A program made the position numbers and the translations under genes. Below the pieces are notes generated by a model that did not search any database, was not told where the DNA came from, and saw only the letters and a list, made by a program, of their open reading frames with translations. 64,000 nt of DNA. It comes from Paenibacillus_AR sp051594765 (lineage in GTDB: Bacteria; Bacillota; Bacilli; Paenibacillales; NBRC-103111). Of the stretch, positions 25,701 through 33,494 are shown in pieces (within the stretch, counting starts at the first letter, position 1; every line of letters begins with the position of its first letter). The stretch is taken from NCBI RefSeq assembly GCF_051594765.1, contig NZ_JBPPGJ010000004.1, positions 1-64,000 of the forward strand, written 5' to 3'.

Positions 25701-25734
25701 AAAAAAAGGCCCCGGCGGGAATCCGCCGGGGCCT
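25701..25734 (-). terminator. Terminator after the chromate-type transporter gene
   Basis: Minus strand: a strong 12-bp stem AGGCCCCGGCGG / CCGCCGGGGCCT with an ATTC loop and a T7 tail, 17 bp after the stop codon of the ChrA-like gene. Confidence 0.9.
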
Positions 25735-25751
25735 GAGTCCTATACTCTACC

Positions 25752-26306
25752 TTATCCTCCCCGCATGAAGAGGGCGCCGACTGCCAAGGACATGACAATT
25801 CCCCAGACGGCATTGACGTTATAATAATGCACCATGATGAAGAAGACCGCCGCAATCAGGAACGGCAAAAAGGGCATCGGTCCCGCTGCAGGCTGAACCG
25901 CATATTTGACGAAATCGTAGGCCAGCATGGCCAGCATGACGAAGATGACAGGCTGTATTCCCCGGATCATCCCCCGGACGACCTGGTTATTCTGCAGCTT
26001 CAGCATGATGCCGGACAAAGCGATCATCAAGAGAGCCGTCGGCAGCACCACCGCTGCCAGCGCAACGGCGGCCCCGGACCAGCCGGCTACCTTAAAGCCG
26101 ATGTAAGCGGCCAGCTTCGTTGCGATGGGGCCCGGCAAAGCGTTGGCGAAGGCCAAGGACCGCCCGAAATCCTCGGTATCGAGCCACTGGTACCGGGCCA
26201 CCACCTGATGCTCATACAGCGGGATGATAGAAGGCCCTCCCCCGTAGCCTAACAGCGTGGCCGTACCGAAGGCGACGAATAGCTTCCATAACGTATGTAG
26301 GTTCAT
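25752..26306 (-). CDS. Half-size chromate-transporter-family membrane protein
   Basis: The 184-residue protein has about five or six hydrophobic segments with the CHR signatures FGTATLLGYGGGPSIIP and FANALPGPIATKLAAYIG. It is a single-domain (about 190 aa) CHR protein; such short proteins usually come as adjacent pairs, but no partner lies next to it. The ATG at 26306 follows GGAGGAGG; a TTG 12 bases earlier is unlikely. It is 32 bp downstream of the dehydrogenase gene. Real substrate unknown: chromate resistance is known for some members only. Confidence 0.85.
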   Translation of the reverse strand: MNLHTLWKLFVAFGTATLLGYGGGPSIIPLYEHQVVARYQWLDTEDFGRSLAFANALPGPIATKLAAYIGFKVAGWSGAAVALAAVVLPTALLMIALSGIMLKLQNNQVVRGMIRGIQPVIFVMLAMLAYDFVKYAVQPAAGPMPFLPFLIAAVFFIMVHYYNVNAVWGIVMSLAVGALFMRGG

Positions 26307-26338
26307 GTCCTCCTCCAATCCTGTTGCTGCGGTTCCTT

Positions 26339-27382
26339 CTAGATCGAATAGTCCCCCGATTCCCGGACGGACAGGCCGTTATCCTCCGACACCGCATCCG
26401 CAGGAAGCGGCAGCCCTTCCGGCTCACTCTCCACCAGCTTCGCCGAAGTCAGGCAGCTGCGGATGACGGCGCAGGAGCTCCGGAATTTCTCCAGCTCCGA
26501 TTCGTCCAGATTCAGCTCCACGACCTCCTGAACGCCGTCCCGGCTGATGATGGCCGGTACCCCCACGCAGACATCCTTCTCCCCGTATTCCCCTTCGAGA
26601 ACGGCGGAGACGGCGATGATCTTGTGGTCATCGTTCAATACGGAGCGCGTAATGAAGGCCAGTGCGTTGCCGATGCCGAAGTACGTGGAGCCCTTGCGCT
26701 TGTAGATCTCCCAGCCGGCCAGCCTGGTGCGGTCGGCAATGTCGTCCAGATCCAAGTGTCCGAACCGGCCAGGGTTCTGTCGGATGATATGCCGGATCGG
26801 CTTGCCCCCGACGGTAACATGGGACCAGGCCACGAACTGGGACTCGCCGTGTTCACCGAGCACGTACCCTTGCACGCTCTTGGGCTCCACCGGGAACACC
26901 TCGGACAGCAGCGTCTTCAAGCGCGAAGAATCGATGGAGGTTCCCGTTCCCACGACCCGGCTCCGCGGCAGTCCGGACAGCTTCCATACCGCATACGTGA
27001 CGATATCGACCGGGTTGCTTGCAACCACGAAGATTCCGTTAAAGCCGCTCTGCATGATCTTCGGGACGACGTCCCTGACCATGTCCACCGACGATTCCAT
27101 CACATCCAGCCGGCTCTGAAGCTTGGTCGGATTCCCTCCGGCCGCCAGGATCACCACGTCCATGTCCCCGCAGCGGTCGAAATCCCCGGCATAAACCTTC
27201 GTCCGGGAGTACGTGAAATCCATACAGTGAGACAGATCCAATGCCTGGGCCAAGGCCTGCTCCGGACTTCGGTTCACGAGCATCAGCTCCTCGCAGACCG
27301 ATTGGTTGATCATCGCATACGCACAGCTGGACCCGACCAGTCCCGTGCCTACAATAGCCACCTTCCTGATATTGGACCCCAT
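26339..27382 (-). CDS. L-lactate / L-2-hydroxyacid dehydrogenase family
   Basis: The 347-residue NAD-dependent oxidoreductase has VAIVGTGLVGSSCAYA at the N-terminus, AAGGNPTKLQSRLD (substrate-loop Arg), ASNPVDIVTY, GTGTSIDSSRLK and LGEHGESQF with the catalytic His. The last roughly 30 residues extend past the normal 310-320 aa length, and the substrate loop differs from classical Ldh, pointing to L-lactate or L-2-hydroxyisocaproate-type activity. The ATG at 27382 follows GAGAGGG. AT-rich promoter-like sequence lies upstream. Confidence 0.87.
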   Translation of the reverse strand: MGSNIRKVAIVGTGLVGSSCAYAMINQSVCEELMLVNRSPEQALAQALDLSHCMDFTYSRTKVYAGDFDRCGDMDVVILAAGGNPTKLQSRLDVMESSVDMVRDVVPKIMQSGFNGIFVVASNPVDIVTYAVWKLSGLPRSRVVGTGTSIDSSRLKTLLSEVFPVEPKSVQGYVLGEHGESQFVAWSHVTVGGKPIRHIIRQNPGRFGHLDLDDIADRTRLAGWEIYKRKGSTYFGIGNALAFITRSVLNDDHKIIAVSAVLEGEYGEKDVCVGVPAIISRDGVQEVVELNLDESELEKFRSSCAVIRSCLTSAKLVESEPEGLPLPADAVSEDNGLSVRESGDYSI

Positions 27383-27511
27383 ATCCAAGCACCCTCTCCA
27401 CGTTAACATGCTGTCTGTAACCCTATTATATTCCATTGCAATTCAATGTTACCTATTATAACATGTATTTCACACGAATGCTGGAATAAATGAAGACCGT
27501 CAGTTGGAATT

Positions 27512-28207
27512 TCACTTCACCCGGTCCGATTCCTGGAGAATCGGCCACAGTTCATTCAGATTGGCGATCTCGAAGTCCGGCCGGACCGGATGGCTCCATT
27601 CCCTGCCGTGCCGGTTGATCCAGCACGAAACGACGCCCGCTCTGTGGGCGCCCGCCACGTCCGAGACCGAGTCGCCGATGTGAATGACCCGGCTGGGCTC
27701 CACCTGATACGTGTCCAGCATGGCATGGAACATGGTGTTATTCCGGTCATTCTTGTAGGACCGAAGGCGCTCCGAAGTGAATAGGTCGATCCTGTAGCGC
27801 TTGTTAATGTCAGGAACCATATCATCATCTGCATCGCTCAGGATACAGACCTTGTATTCCCGGGTAACCCGGTCGAGGAAGTCTTCCGTTTCTTCATAGG
27901 GCTGCGAATTCGTATGCTCCTGGATCAGAAGCTCCAACGCCTCTTCGCAGTCGAAGGTAATGCCGTTCTCCAGGAAATGCTCCGCAAGACTGTCCCGGAA
28001 TACCGGCCGCATCAGCACGAATTCCCGGGAATCTCTAGCCCGTTCCCAATGGGCAAAAAACTTCCGCAGCCTCATCTCCCCGTGCCTTGCCGCAGCTTCT
28101 TTTGAATACGTCTCCTTTAAGATGGGACCCCAGACGTGCTCCTGCCGGCTGTCCACATCCACCAGAGTCTGGAATAGATCCAGACTGACGATATCATATC
28201 TTCCCAT
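27512..28207 (-). CDS. HAD-superfamily hydrolase
   Basis: The 231-residue haloacid-dehalogenase-like phosphatase has motif I SLDLFQTLVD (nucleophile Asp about 10), motif II ILSDADDD, a Lys in RSYKNDRNN (motif III) and IHIGDSVSDVAGA (motif IV). A helical C1 cap lies between motifs I and II. GCAAGGAGCG precedes the ATG. The substrate is unknown; the closest-looking functional group is YjjG/phosphoglycolate-type enzymes. It is 36 bp downstream of the small membrane protein gene. Confidence 0.87.
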   Translation of the reverse strand: MGRYDIVSLDLFQTLVDVDSRQEHVWGPILKETYSKEAAARHGEMRLRKFFAHWERARDSREFVLMRPVFRDSLAEHFLENGITFDCEEALELLIQEHTNSQPYEETEDFLDRVTREYKVCILSDADDDMVPDINKRYRIDLFTSERLRSYKNDRNNTMFHAMLDTYQVEPSRVIHIGDSVSDVAGAHRAGVVSCWINRHGREWSHPVRPDFEIANLNELWPILQESDRVK

Positions 28208-28243
28208 ATCCGCTTCGCTCCTTGCCCTACTGATCTGTTGGTG

Positions 28244-28708
28244 TCAATACCAGGATTGGAAAAACCGCCGCTCCAGCTTGAATCCGTTCCGTTCCGCCCA
28301 ATCGGTCAAATCCCGCAGCGCGGCAGGCTCTTCGTCCGGCAAAAATCGAAAATACAAAGCCGTCGGAATGGTCCGTCTCCCCTTGACCCTGCATCCGATT
28401 CGCGAACCATGAACGATAATCCGATCCAGCACATCCGCGGCATATCGGCGGCCGTCCGTGCCTACGATGGCGTCCGGCTCCAGCTTCAAGGTCAACGGTT
28501 TCGTCATCCGCCGTACGATCAATATCATGGAGATCACCAGCAGGAGGTCCAACAAGGCGGCCCCTGCCGTGAAAAACCCGTTCATGCCGCCCTCGCCCGC
28601 CCAGTCCGCAACCTTGAAGCTCCATATTATCACCCAAAATCCAAACAGGACTAAATTGAAGACCGCTCTGGGGTGCTTGACCCTGTAGCTCAGCTCGGCC
28701 GATTCCAT
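28244..28708 (-). CDS. Two-TM membrane protein of unknown function
   Basis: The 154-residue protein has hydrophobic segments at about 15-35 and 45-65, followed by a soluble beta-rich C-terminal domain with VRRMTKPLTLKLEPDAI and YFRFLPDEEPAALRDLTDW. The arrangement resembles bacterial PH-like membrane proteins. AAGGGAGGA precedes the ATG. I do not recognise a named family. It may share a transcript with the HAD gene. Confidence 0.7.
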   Translation of the reverse strand: MESAELSYRVKHPRAVFNLVLFGFWVIIWSFKVADWAGEGGMNGFFTAGAALLDLLLVISMILIVRRMTKPLTLKLEPDAIVGTDGRRYAADVLDRIIVHGSRIGCRVKGRRTIPTALYFRFLPDEEPAALRDLTDWAERNGFKLERRFFQSWY

Positions 28709-28802
28709 ACGATTCCTCCCTTTCCCGCTTTTCGCATCCCTTATTTTACCAACAGTTGATTCAACCCGCCATCCTTTTTCGGCTGCGCCATAGAGCGTTC
28801 AC

Positions 28803-28848
28803 AAAAAAAAGAGCCGACAACGGTGAGTTTCCTCACGGTTATCGGCTC
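28803..28848 (-). terminator. Terminator of the PadR/ABC operon
   Basis: Minus strand: a 17-bp nearly perfect stem (GAGCCGATAACCGTGAG and its partner, GAAA loop) followed by TTTTTTTTGT. It lies 52 bp after the stop of the ABC permease gene. Confidence 0.9.
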
Positions 28849-28899
28849 ATATGGCCATCACAGTAATGTCGGGCACGCTTATCGTCATCCGGGTTCCCA

Positions 28900-29670
28900 T
28901 CAAGCCGCTCTTCTCTTGTAAACGCGCATCGCAAACCCATAAGCGATGATCAGGATCCCTATGCACCAAGCCAGCGCAATCCAGATATCATTACCGACAG
29001 GCTGCTCCGCCAGCAGTGCTCGGATCGCTTCCACGATGGAAGTCACCGGCTGGTTATTGGCAAAAGCACGGACGACGGACGGCATCGATTCGGTCGGCAC
29101 GAACGCAGAGCTGATGAAGGGAAGGAAGATCAGCGCGTAGGAGAAGGCCCCTGCGCCGTCCACCGATTTGGCGGACAACCCGGCAATGACGGCGATCCAG
29201 GTCAGGGCCAGCGTGAACAGGGCGAGGATTCCGGCGACTGCTAGCCAAGACAGCACACCGGCCGATGAGCGGAAGCCCATGATTAGTGCCACCAGAATAA
29301 TGACAACAAGGGATATGGCGTTGGACACCAGCGAGGTCATCACATGGCCCCACAACGGGGCCGAGCGGGCTATCGGCATGGAGTGAAACCGTTCGAAGAT
29401 TCCGCGCTGCATATCCATGAACAGACGGTAGGCCGTGTAGGATATGCCGCTTGCGATCGCAATCAGCAGAATGCCGGGCAAGAGATAATTTACATAATGA
29501 TCCGTGCCGGTCTGAATCGCGCCGCCGAGCACATACACGAACAGCAGCATCATGGCGATAGGGGTGATGGTGACGGAAATGATGGTGTCCATACTGCGGA
29601 AGATATGGCGCATGGAACGTCCGAGCATAACGGCCATATCGCTGAAGAAATGTTTTCCTGTCGTTTCCAT
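28900..29670 (-). CDS. ABC-2 type exporter permease
   Basis: The 256-residue protein has six predicted membrane spans and the ABC-2 (DrrB-like) pattern, including YVNYLLPGILLIAIASG and FHSMPIARSAPLWGHV. The ATG at 29670 is set by AAAAGGAGG with an 11-base spacing, one base past the ATPase stop. It works with the ATPase encoded upstream to export a hydrophobic or cationic compound. A drug-resistance role is typical of PadR-linked systems but is inferred. Confidence 0.9.
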   Translation of the reverse strand: METTGKHFFSDMAVMLGRSMRHIFRSMDTIISVTITPIAMMLLFVYVLGGAIQTGTDHYVNYLLPGILLIAIASGISYTAYRLFMDMQRGIFERFHSMPIARSAPLWGHVMTSLVSNAISLVVIILVALIMGFRSSAGVLSWLAVAGILALFTLALTWIAVIAGLSAKSVDGAGAFSYALIFLPFISSAFVPTESMPSVVRAFANNQPVTSIVEAIRALLAEQPVGNDIWIALAWCIGILIIAYGFAMRVYKRRAA

Positions 29671-29671
29671 A

Positions 29672-30433
29672 TTAGTTATCCTCCTTTTTACCGACGATAG
29701 CAAGGAAGATATCCTCTAGGGTCGGCTGTTTTTCAACATACTCTACCTTAGCCGGCGGGAAACGCTTCTTCAGGTCTTCGAGGGTACCCCCTGCAATGAT
29801 CCGGCCCTCGTGCAGGATGGCGATCCGGTCGGCCAACTGCTCCGCTTCCTCCAGATACTGAGTGGTCAGGAATACGGTCGTGCCGCCCTTAACCAGCTCC
29901 TTCACCGTCTTCCACACCTCGATGCGTCCTTCGGGATCAAGCCCGGTGGTCGGCTCGTCGAGGAAGATAAGCTGCGGCTTGCCGACTAAACTCATGGCAA
30001 TGTCCAGCCTGCGGCGCATGCCGCCCGAATAAGTGGACACCCTGCGGTCAGCGGCGTCGGTTAAGCTGAAGCGTTTCAACAGATCGTCCGCAGCCTGACG
30101 CGGATTCGAGAGGTGCCGCAGCTTGGCAATCAGGATCAGGTTTTCCCGGCCGGTCAAAATTTCGTCCACGGCGGCAAACTGCCCGGTTAGACTGATGGAC
30201 TGCCGGACCGCATCAGGCTTAGCCGCGACGTCGAAGCCGTTGACGACGGCCGATCCGCTGTCCGGTCGGAGCAGCGTGGTTAAGATCTTGACCGTTGTGG
30301 TCTTGCCTGCACCGTTGGAGCCGAGCAGGGCGAAGATGCTTCCCTTTTCCACCTCGAAATGGACACCCTTCAGAACTTCAGCGTCTTTGTAGTTTTTTTT
30401 CAAGTCCTTCACCCGAATGGCAAGTTCTTTCAT
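29672..30433 (-). CDS. ABC-2 type exporter ATPase
   Basis: The 253-residue DrrA/CcmA-type ATPase has Walker A GSNGAGKTT, signature YSGGMRRRLDIA, Walker B LIFLDEPTTGLD and a switch histidine position occupied by TTQY. The C-terminal region is the short DrrA extension. Its start overlaps the DUF1048 stop by ATGA. It forms the motor for the permease downstream. Confidence 0.95.
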   Translation of the reverse strand: MKELAIRVKDLKKNYKDAEVLKGVHFEVEKGSIFALLGSNGAGKTTTVKILTTLLRPDSGSAVVNGFDVAAKPDAVRQSISLTGQFAAVDEILTGRENLILIAKLRHLSNPRQAADDLLKRFSLTDAADRRVSTYSGGMRRRLDIAMSLVGKPQLIFLDEPTTGLDPEGRIEVWKTVKELVKGGTTVFLTTQYLEEAEQLADRIAILHEGRIIAGGTLEDLKKRFPPAKVEYVEKQPTLEDIFLAIVGKKEDN

Positions 30434-30783
30434 TTTGAATCACGCCCCCCTCCGAATTTGTCCTTCAAGCTGCGGTTTAATTTCTGGCGATAGCTGTCGG
30501 TCCACTTTCTCGTATCGCGCATAAACTCGTCACAGAACCCGGCAACATCCTCGCCCGTCACATCGAGAACGTGCTTGCCTACCGCCGCGTTGGCTTCGAA
30601 CAGCTCGATCAATTCATTCTGGGTCTTCAGCATGTCGGAGCCGTCTCCGCTTGCGAAGCTCCAGATGTAGCCGTGGATCTTCTCAAAGACGAACCGATAG
30701 TCCTTCGGCAGCGCTTCGGCCCTTGCCATCTGCTCCTTGTACTCTTTCTTATCCCCGATCAGTTTTTTGATAAGCTCCATCAT
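30430..30783 (-). CDS. DUF1048 protein, second copy
   Basis: The 117-residue soluble helical protein of the DUF1048 family has EALPKDYRFVFEKIHGYIW near residues 22-40 and DVTGEDVAGFCDEFMRD near 75-90. It is clearly paralogous to the adjacent upstream protein. Tandem ATGs follow AAGGAGG. It overlaps the ATPase gene by ATGA. The family has no known biochemical function but regularly accompanies PadR regulators, which suggests a role in regulation or as an effector of the PadR response. Confidence 0.85.
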   Translation of the reverse strand: MMELIKKLIGDKKEYKEQMARAEALPKDYRFVFEKIHGYIWSFASGDGSDMLKTQNELIELFEANAAVGKHVLDVTGEDVAGFCDEFMRDTRKWTDSYRQKLNRSLKDKFGGGRDSK

Positions 30784-30784
30784 A

Positions 30785-31156
30785 TTAGTGATCCTCCTTA
30801 TTGAATCTGTTCATGATCTCTTGATTAAGCTGCTCTCGCCGTGTATCCGGATGGAAGACCGATGCGCGCATGAATTCATCGCTGAACTTGCCGACGTCCT
30901 GCCCGATGACATCCAGAACCTGCCGGCCCTCTGCGGCGCTTGCTTCGAACCATTCCACCAAGCTCGTAAACATCGTCAGATCGGTAAATACCGTAAGGTC
31001 ACCGCCAACGGGACCGACGCTGTACATGTAATGCTGAATCTTGCGGAAGGCATAGCGGTAGTCCTTCGGCAGGGCGTCAACCCTCTTCATCAATTGTTTA
31101 TAAGCCCGCTTCTCTTCCAGATCGCCGATGATCCGTTTCATAATCGCATCCAGCAT
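30785..31156 (-). CDS. DUF1048 protein, first copy
   Basis: The 123-residue helical protein carries the same core as its neighbour (DALPKDYRYAFRKIQHYMY; DVIGQDVGKFSDEFMR), so the pair arose by tandem duplication. The ATG at 31156 follows AAAGGAGGAG, 2 bp downstream of the PadR stop. The C-terminal third differs more between the two copies than the core. No catalytic motif is visible. Confidence 0.85.
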   Translation of the reverse strand: MLDAIMKRIIGDLEEKRAYKQLMKRVDALPKDYRYAFRKIQHYMYSVGPVGGDLTVFTDLTMFTSLVEWFEASAAEGRQVLDVIGQDVGKFSDEFMRASVFHPDTRREQLNQEIMNRFNKEDH

Positions 31157-31158
31157 CG

Positions 31159-31482
31159 TTAGCGCTCCTCCTTTAATTGATTGATTTTCGACGAGACGAA
31201 TTCCCACTTTTCCCAGAACCTTCTGAGCTCCTCGCGTCCTGCGTCATTGAGAGCGAAGAACTTTCGCGGCGGCCCCATGTCGGAGGGCTTTTTGGTGATC
31301 TCGACCAGCTTGCTTTTTTCAAGCCGGATCAGGATCGTATACACCGTACCCTCCACCACATCCGGGAAGCCAAGAGCATTCAGCTGCCGCGTGATTTCAT
31401 AGCCGTACGTTTCTTGGCCGCTGATGATTTCGAGGACGCAGCCTTCCAGGACCCCTTTGAGCATTTCCGTCAGATTCTCCAA
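31159..31482 (-). CDS. PadR-family transcriptional regulator
   Basis: The 107-residue winged-helix repressor has NLTEMLKGVLEGCVLEIISG, TYGYEITRQLNALGF and EGTVYTILIRLEKSKLVEI, the PadR core. A TTG start at 31482 is chosen because AGGGGTGAT is well spaced for it and family proteins begin MENLTEMLKG. A GTG at 31491 is the alternative but has its Shine-Dalgarno sequence adjacent. It heads the DUF1048/ABC operon and probably represses it through the palindrome at 31535-31546. Confidence 0.9.
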   Translation of the reverse strand: MENLTEMLKGVLEGCVLEIISGQETYGYEITRQLNALGFPDVVEGTVYTILIRLEKSKLVEITKKPSDMGPPRKFFALNDAGREELRRFWEKWEFVSSKINQLKEER

Positions 31483-31534
31483 CAGGATCACCCCTCGCTA
31501 TTCTGTACGACTGGTATGAAGCATCACTGACTAC

Positions 31535-31569
31535 TACTACATAGTAACACGAAGTACTGGATTGCGCAA
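31535..31569 (-). promoter_or_regulatory. PadR operon promoter with palindromic operator
   Basis: Minus strand: TTGCGC (31564-31569), a 17-base spacer and TACTAT (31541-31546). A 12-bp perfect palindrome, TACTACATAGTA (written on the plus strand, arms of 5, 31535-31546), covers the -10 box. A repressor bound here would block RNA polymerase, as expected for PadR autoregulation. Confidence 0.7.
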
Positions 31570-31597
31570 TAGGCCCTTTGAGATTTTTCTCCCCCAA

Positions 31598-31632
31598 CAA
31601 AAAAAGCCGGACCGGGCACCCCCGATCCGACC
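31598..31632 (-). terminator. Terminator of the nitrate/Moco operon
   Basis: Minus strand: an 11-bp stem with two G-U pairs (GTCGGATCGGG / CCCGGTCCGGC) and a T7 tail, directly after the mobB stop codon. It marks the end of the 9.6-kb transcription unit that begins near 41.3 kb. Confidence 0.85.
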
Positions 31633-31635
31633 GCA

Positions 31636-32151
31636 TTAACTCCACAATTCCAAGACCCGGCCGAGAAGCCCGTCCAGATCGTTCACATCGAATACCGGCG
31701 CCCCGTAGGACGCCTCCGGCGAGATGGAGCCCGGCGGCAGCCAGCTGGCTACCGCCCAGACCGGCGCCACCCGGTCCAACAGCTCCAGCTGCTCCTGGGA
31801 CCTGATGATGACGATCTTCGGGTAGCCCTCTGACTTGAAGCCCTCCACCACGACATAATCCATATCCTGCATCCGCTCCAGCATGTCCGGCAGCGGCGTG
31901 TAGCGCTCTTCGATATAGCAGGTGCGCCCCTCCTGTTCGGAGGAGATGGCGACCCGGCGTGCTCCCGCCTGACGGTGGCGCCAGGTATCCTTGCCCTCGT
32001 GATCGATCTCGAACCGATGGGCGTCGTGCTTGACGGTGCCTACCTCCAGCGCTTGGGCTGACAAAGCCTCCACCAGCTTGCAGACCAGGGTCGTCTTGCC
32101 GGCGTTCTTCCAGCCGACGACTTGGACGACTACGGGGCCGTTCGTTCTCAT
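31636..32151 (-). CDS. mobB: MobB: molybdopterin-guanine dinucleotide biosynthesis adaptor
   Basis: The 171-residue P-loop protein has VVGWKNAGKTTLVCKLVEAL (Walker A), GTVKHDAHRFEIDHEGKDTWRH and YVVVEGFKSEGYPKI, the MobB pattern. It assists formation or delivery of the guanine dinucleotide cofactor needed by the nitrate reductase. The ATG at 32151 overlaps the moeA stop (ATGA) with GGGAGGG upstream. No mobA for MGD is in the window. Confidence 0.93.
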   Translation of the reverse strand: MRTNGPVVVQVVGWKNAGKTTLVCKLVEALSAQALEVGTVKHDAHRFEIDHEGKDTWRHRQAGARRVAISSEQEGRTCYIEERYTPLPDMLERMQDMDYVVVEGFKSEGYPKIVIIRSQEQLELLDRVAPVWAVASWLPPGSISPEASYGAPVFDVNDLDGLLGRVLELWS

Positions 32152-33410
32152 GCTCCGGTCCCTCCCCATGCTCCCAAGGGGATTACCCGGACCGTCTCAC
32201 CCTTTTGGACTCCGTTCTCTCCGAAGGGAATGACGATCAGGCAATCGGAATCCCGGATGGATACGGTGATGCTGGAGGCGTCAATTCCCACCGGAGCGAC
32301 GTATACGGTGCCATCCTCCGCTACCGTCCGGACGCCGCGCAGATACTTCGTGAATTTGTCCCCCTTGGCATAATCCACCGACAATACGGCTTGATGCTCC
32401 GCCGGCAAGGGCTGCCGGACTCCCTGCATCGCATAGAGTGCAGGCCGGACGAACAGCTCGAAGCCCACGAAGCAGGCTCCCGGATTGCCGGACAGCGCAA
32501 AGAGCAGCTTGCCGTTACGGACCCCTGCCGTGGTCGGGCTGCCGGGTCTCATAGCCACCTTGTTGAATAAGAGCTCCCCGTCCCATTGCTGGGTCAGGTC
32601 GTACAAGATATCGTAATCCCCGACGGATACCCCGCCGGTGGTGACCACCGCATCGTACTCGTCCATGGCGCGGAGAATGGCTTTCTTAGCCAGCTCCACA
32701 TCATCGGGTATGGCTTCCATGATGAACGGAACGGCTCCCGCCTCCCGGACCTGGGCCGCCAGCATGTAGCCGTTGCTGTTGCGGATCCGCCCGGGAACCA
32801 GAGGCTCGTCGACACGGAGCAGCTCGGTTCCAGTGGCGAATACGGCCACCCGGGGGCGGACGGCTACCCGGACCTGCGAATGCCCGAACATGGCCAGGAG
32901 TGCGGATTCGCCGGCTCCGATAATCCGCCCGGCCTCCAACAGGAGCTCACCCTGCCGCATCTCCAAGCCGACCTCGGACACATTGGCACCCGGGCGCATT
33001 TCTTTATGTACGCTTACATAAGCAACTCCGTCTTCCACCACGCTATCCGTCTGCTCGAACATAATGACGGCATCCGCTTCGTCCGGCACGGCCGCGCCGG
33101 TCATAATACGCGCGGCTTGGCCCGGAAGCAGCGGCTCCCGCATAACCTCGCCGCACGGAATGGTGGCGGCGACCTTCAAGCGGACCGGCGTCTCCACAGA
33201 CGCTCCCGCCGTCTCAACGGAGCGCAGAGCGAATCCGTCCATGCCGGAACGGCGGAAATGGGGCACCGGATGGGCGGCTGTCAAGTCCTCCGCCAGACGC
33301 CTTCCCCAGGCATCCTCCAAGCGCACCAGCTCCGCCGCTCCGGGCCGTACATGCTGCATAACCCGGCTCTGGGCCTCGCCCGCCGGGATGATCTCACGAT
33401 TGAACTTCAT
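32148..33410 (-). CDS. moeA: MoeA: molybdenum insertase
   Basis: The 420-residue MoeA inserts molybdate into adenylated molybdopterin. It shows VPHFRRSGMDGFALRS near residue 50, RIMTGAAVPDEADAV, the MoCF-fold GTELL, TTGGVSVGDYD and LSGNPGACFVGFE, and the C-terminal domain IV. The ATG at 33410 follows GGGAGAA. It lies between moaA and mobB in the nitrate operon, so Mo-cofactor supply is co-transcribed with the main consumer. Confidence 0.95.
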   Translation of the reverse strand: MKFNREIIPAGEAQSRVMQHVRPGAAELVRLEDAWGRRLAEDLTAAHPVPHFRRSGMDGFALRSVETAGASVETPVRLKVAATIPCGEVMREPLLPGQAARIMTGAAVPDEADAVIMFEQTDSVVEDGVAYVSVHKEMRPGANVSEVGLEMRQGELLLEAGRIIGAGESALLAMFGHSQVRVAVRPRVAVFATGTELLRVDEPLVPGRIRNSNGYMLAAQVREAGAVPFIMEAIPDDVELAKKAILRAMDEYDAVVTTGGVSVGDYDILYDLTQQWDGELLFNKVAMRPGSPTTAGVRNGKLLFALSGNPGACFVGFELFVRPALYAMQGVRQPLPAEHQAVLSVDYAKGDKFTKYLRGVRTVAEDGTVYVAPVGIDASSITVSIRDSDCLIVIPFGENGVQKGETVRVIPLGAWGGTGA

Positions 33411-33494
33411 GCTCTTGGTTCTCCCTTCCCCGCCTCTCTCTTCCCGCGTCACCTGGCGCCACGCTTTAAGGATCCTCCCGACCGGAAGCCGGCA

